From the NCBI GenBank assembly GCA_054601695.1, contig BAAHQB010000035.1, positions 1-64,000 of the forward strand: 64,000 nucleotides of DNA. Direction: 5' to 3'. Positions within the stretch are counted from its first letter, which is position 1, and each line of letters begins with the position of its first letter. The DNA comes from Amorphochlora amoebiformis (taxonomy: Eukaryota; Cercozoa; Chlorarachniophyceae). The notes under the pieces were generated by a model. The model was given only the letters and a program-made list of their open reading frames with translations. It did not search any database and was not told where the DNA came from. Shown here in pieces: positions 62,660 to 64,000 of this stretch. The translations under genes were made by a program, and so were the position numbers.

Positions 62660-62736
62660 TATATTTCATATAGCATAGGTATACGTTTGTCACCATTTCG
62701 CTGGCTGTATGGCGTGAAGGGTACTATGTATGCGAG

Positions 62737-62784
<48 letters not shown>

Positions 62785-63198
62785 CGTACATATATTCGCA
62801 CGGAATTATACAGATATTTAAATTTTAGATGTATACATGAATGCGTATAAAAGTATATACATACAAATATATATATATATATATATATATATGTGGATAC
62901 ACATACATAAGATACATACATTATATAAATATATGTACATTCTACAAACATATCATATACGCACATCGATACATAATACATTTAGTTTTATGCGGGTATA
63001 CATGTACATACATCATCATACATACACACACACACACATATATATATATATGTACATATGTACATATTATCTATTTACATACATACACACATATATATTT
63101 ACATGTATGAATTCACATATTTAAACACATGTATGCATGTATATGTAAGTGTGTATGTATGTATATAGAAATATGAATTTTCATGTATATATGTATAT

Positions 63199-63235
<37 letters not shown>

Positions 63236-63724
63236 GGCACTCCTGCATACCTGCGTCTCTCCTCCCTTAACTCTCTTTCCCTCGCCTTGCTCTCTCTTTT
63301 CCATTATCTCTCTACCCTCCCTCTTCAACTTCTCGAACACTTAAGACCTCGAAACTACGTGAAAAAATAGCACATACGGGCGAAGAAGGATGAAGAACTG
63401 GCTACGATTGTCATCCGATCGCCCTCGATTGCTCATGGACACAAGATATTTCTCGCTGAGAATATATATAAATATATATATGTATGTATATATACAAATA
63501 TTTATATTCATATAAAATTATTTCTATTCAGTCTTGCGTAAGCTTAAGCCCTAACCCTATCCCTCACCTATCCCTAACCTCGACTCCAACCGAAAGTATA
63601 TGTATATTTATATATATATATATATATTATATATTATTATTATTATTATTATTATTATCATTATTAAACTTGTGCTTGTCGTAAAATTCGTCTTCGAAAT
63701 TTTCGCCATAGATGGACTCGCCAC
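58296..63724 (-). CDS. Cyclophilin-type peptidyl-prolyl isomerase with novel C-terminal extension (5' end beyond window)
   Basis: Exons (high to low): 63724-63670, 63455-63378, 62357-62309, 61868-61822, 61549-61510, 61094-61002, 60341-60267, 60020-59973, 59783-59749, 59093-59024, 58418-58296; 236 codons plus TGA after 2 leading nt. Cyclophilin landmarks in order: [17 protein letters not shown] (CypA GGKSIYGEKFEDENF), [20 protein letters not shown] (LSMANAGPNTNGSQFFI), [16 protein letters not shown] (WLDGKHVVFGKV, with the conserved Trp), [12 protein letters not shown], and the final strand KISRCGEY (ADCGEL). The N-terminal part with the catalytic Arg lies outside. After the domain come ~130 residues not typical of cyclophilins: [20 protein letters not shown], then acidic helices, then a basic Pro-rich tail ([20 protein letters not shown]). 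The enzyme isomerises Xaa-Pro bonds; the tail suggests a dedicated partner or localisation. Confidence 0.92.
59194..59325. repeat. CT-rich tract, pyrimidine on +
   Basis: CTCTCTCTCT-type DNA lies within a cyclophilin intron. For this leftward gene the sense strand is purine, an exception to the usual orientation. Confidence 0.7.
59479..59547 (+). CDS. Possible isolated exon on + (uncertain)
   Basis: After a good acceptor (TTTAACTACAG) a frame reads [20 protein letters not shown] and reaches TAG at 59,545. It sits inside a cyclophilin intron on the opposite strand and no partner exon was found on +. On the minus strand the same DNA offers a pyrimidine tract and TACAG acceptor. It may be coincidence. 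Confidence 0.2.
   Translation, partial: NIAQTVAARDSEILERLGTERK
61140..61300. repeat. Purine-rich tract (CT-rich in cyclophilin sense)
   Basis: AGAGGGAAGAGGTAGAGGGA-type DNA on + gives a polypyrimidine tract just upstream of the cyclophilin exon at 61,094 on the minus strand. It fits the general rule for CT tracts in this window. Confidence 0.8.
62162..62194 (-). pseudogene. Decayed duplicate of the [11 protein letters not shown] exon
   Basis: On the minus strand AATAGGGTTCTAAGTGGTGG followed by AAGATATCGATACACT resembles the genuine exon AATAGGGCTTCGATGTGGTG followed by GATAGAATAGAGGCACT at 61,868. In the equivalent frame it carries a TAA. Skipping it gives the canonical join [16 protein letters not shown]. 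It is best read as exon debris from a tandem duplication. Confidence 0.65.
63555..63595. repeat. Short CCCTAA-type remnant
   Basis: CCCTAACCCTATCCCTCACC and CCTATCCCTAACC lie in a cyclophilin intron near the right edge. Here the G-rich strand is sense for the leftward gene. Confidence 0.6.
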
Positions 63725-64000
63725 CTTTATACATATGTATATATATATATATATGTAAATATATAAATATACCTAAACACATATGTTCGTATGTTTATAT
63801 ATATATATATATATTATATATATGTTATATATATAAGAGTTAATATATACACATATATAACGGAATTCACATATATTTATATACATACATATATATATAT
63901 ATATATTTATATAATATATATATACGTAGTACATATATAGATATGTATACACATATATATATATATATCTTTTTGTAATATTTATATATATACATGTACA
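63725..64000. repeat. TA-rich intron at right edge
   Basis: This is TA microsatellite only. It should be the intron preceding the first cyclophilin exon in the window. No exon is seen. Confidence 0.7.

Overview
This window looks like nuclear DNA from a ciliated, probably unicellular eukaryote (an alga or related protist; I cannot name the taxon). Coding sequence is cut into very short exons (8 to 316 nt, mostly 40-100 nt). Most of the rest is (TA)n and related microsatellites, with blocks of degenerate TTAGGG/CCCTAA telomere-type repeat and CCCTCT-type polypyrimidine tracts. Nearly every ORF consisting of Tyr/Ile/Cys/His runs or of Ser/Leu/Pro runs is simple-repeat artefact. Genes were found by reading the non-repetitive islands on both strands and joining them with GT-AG (once GC-AG) splice sites of matching phase. 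For five gene models the summed exon lengths are exact multiples of three.

Layout from left to right: (1) 1-1,199, TA-rich DNA, a ~95-bp tandem duplication and a possible leftward gene start at 1,086; (2) TMEM218-like three-helix ciliary membrane protein, + strand, 1,200-3,721, 5 exons; (3) DPH2-like diphthamide synthesis gene, - strand, 12,019 to about 4,325, about 18 exons, with two joins unresolved; (4) an unidentified Cys-rich protein, - strand, 13,871-12,143; (5) a pentatricopeptide-repeat (PPR) protein, + strand, 14,116-35,899, 34 exons, 997 aa, 86 % of its span intronic; (6) saccharopine-dehydrogenase-like oxidoreductase (SCCPDH family), + strand, 36,669-45,250, 16 exons, 392 aa; (7) LYRM2-like LYR-motif protein, - strand, 47,526-46,378, 4 exons, 83 aa; (8) ROK-family glucokinase, + strand, 47,923-57,195, 20 exons, 361 aa; (9) cyclophilin-type peptidyl-prolyl isomerase with a new C-terminal extension, - strand, entering from beyond the right edge and ending at 58,296.

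The genes are unrelated housekeeping functions (cilium, translation-factor modification, organelle RNA metabolism, lipid/amino-acid redox, respiratory assembly, sugar phosphorylation, protein folding), so this is ordinary gene neighbourhood rather than one pathway. The unusual biology is in the architecture: introns made almost wholly of simple repeats, telomere-type and CT-rich blocks that mostly lie with the C-rich strand as the sense strand just upstream of 3' splice sites, locally duplicated 3' splice sites, exon debris, compact head-to-head promoters (about 110-400 bp), and CTAG-enriched ~300-bp segments next to gene 3' ends. No tRNA, rRNA, CRISPR array or intact transposon was recognised.
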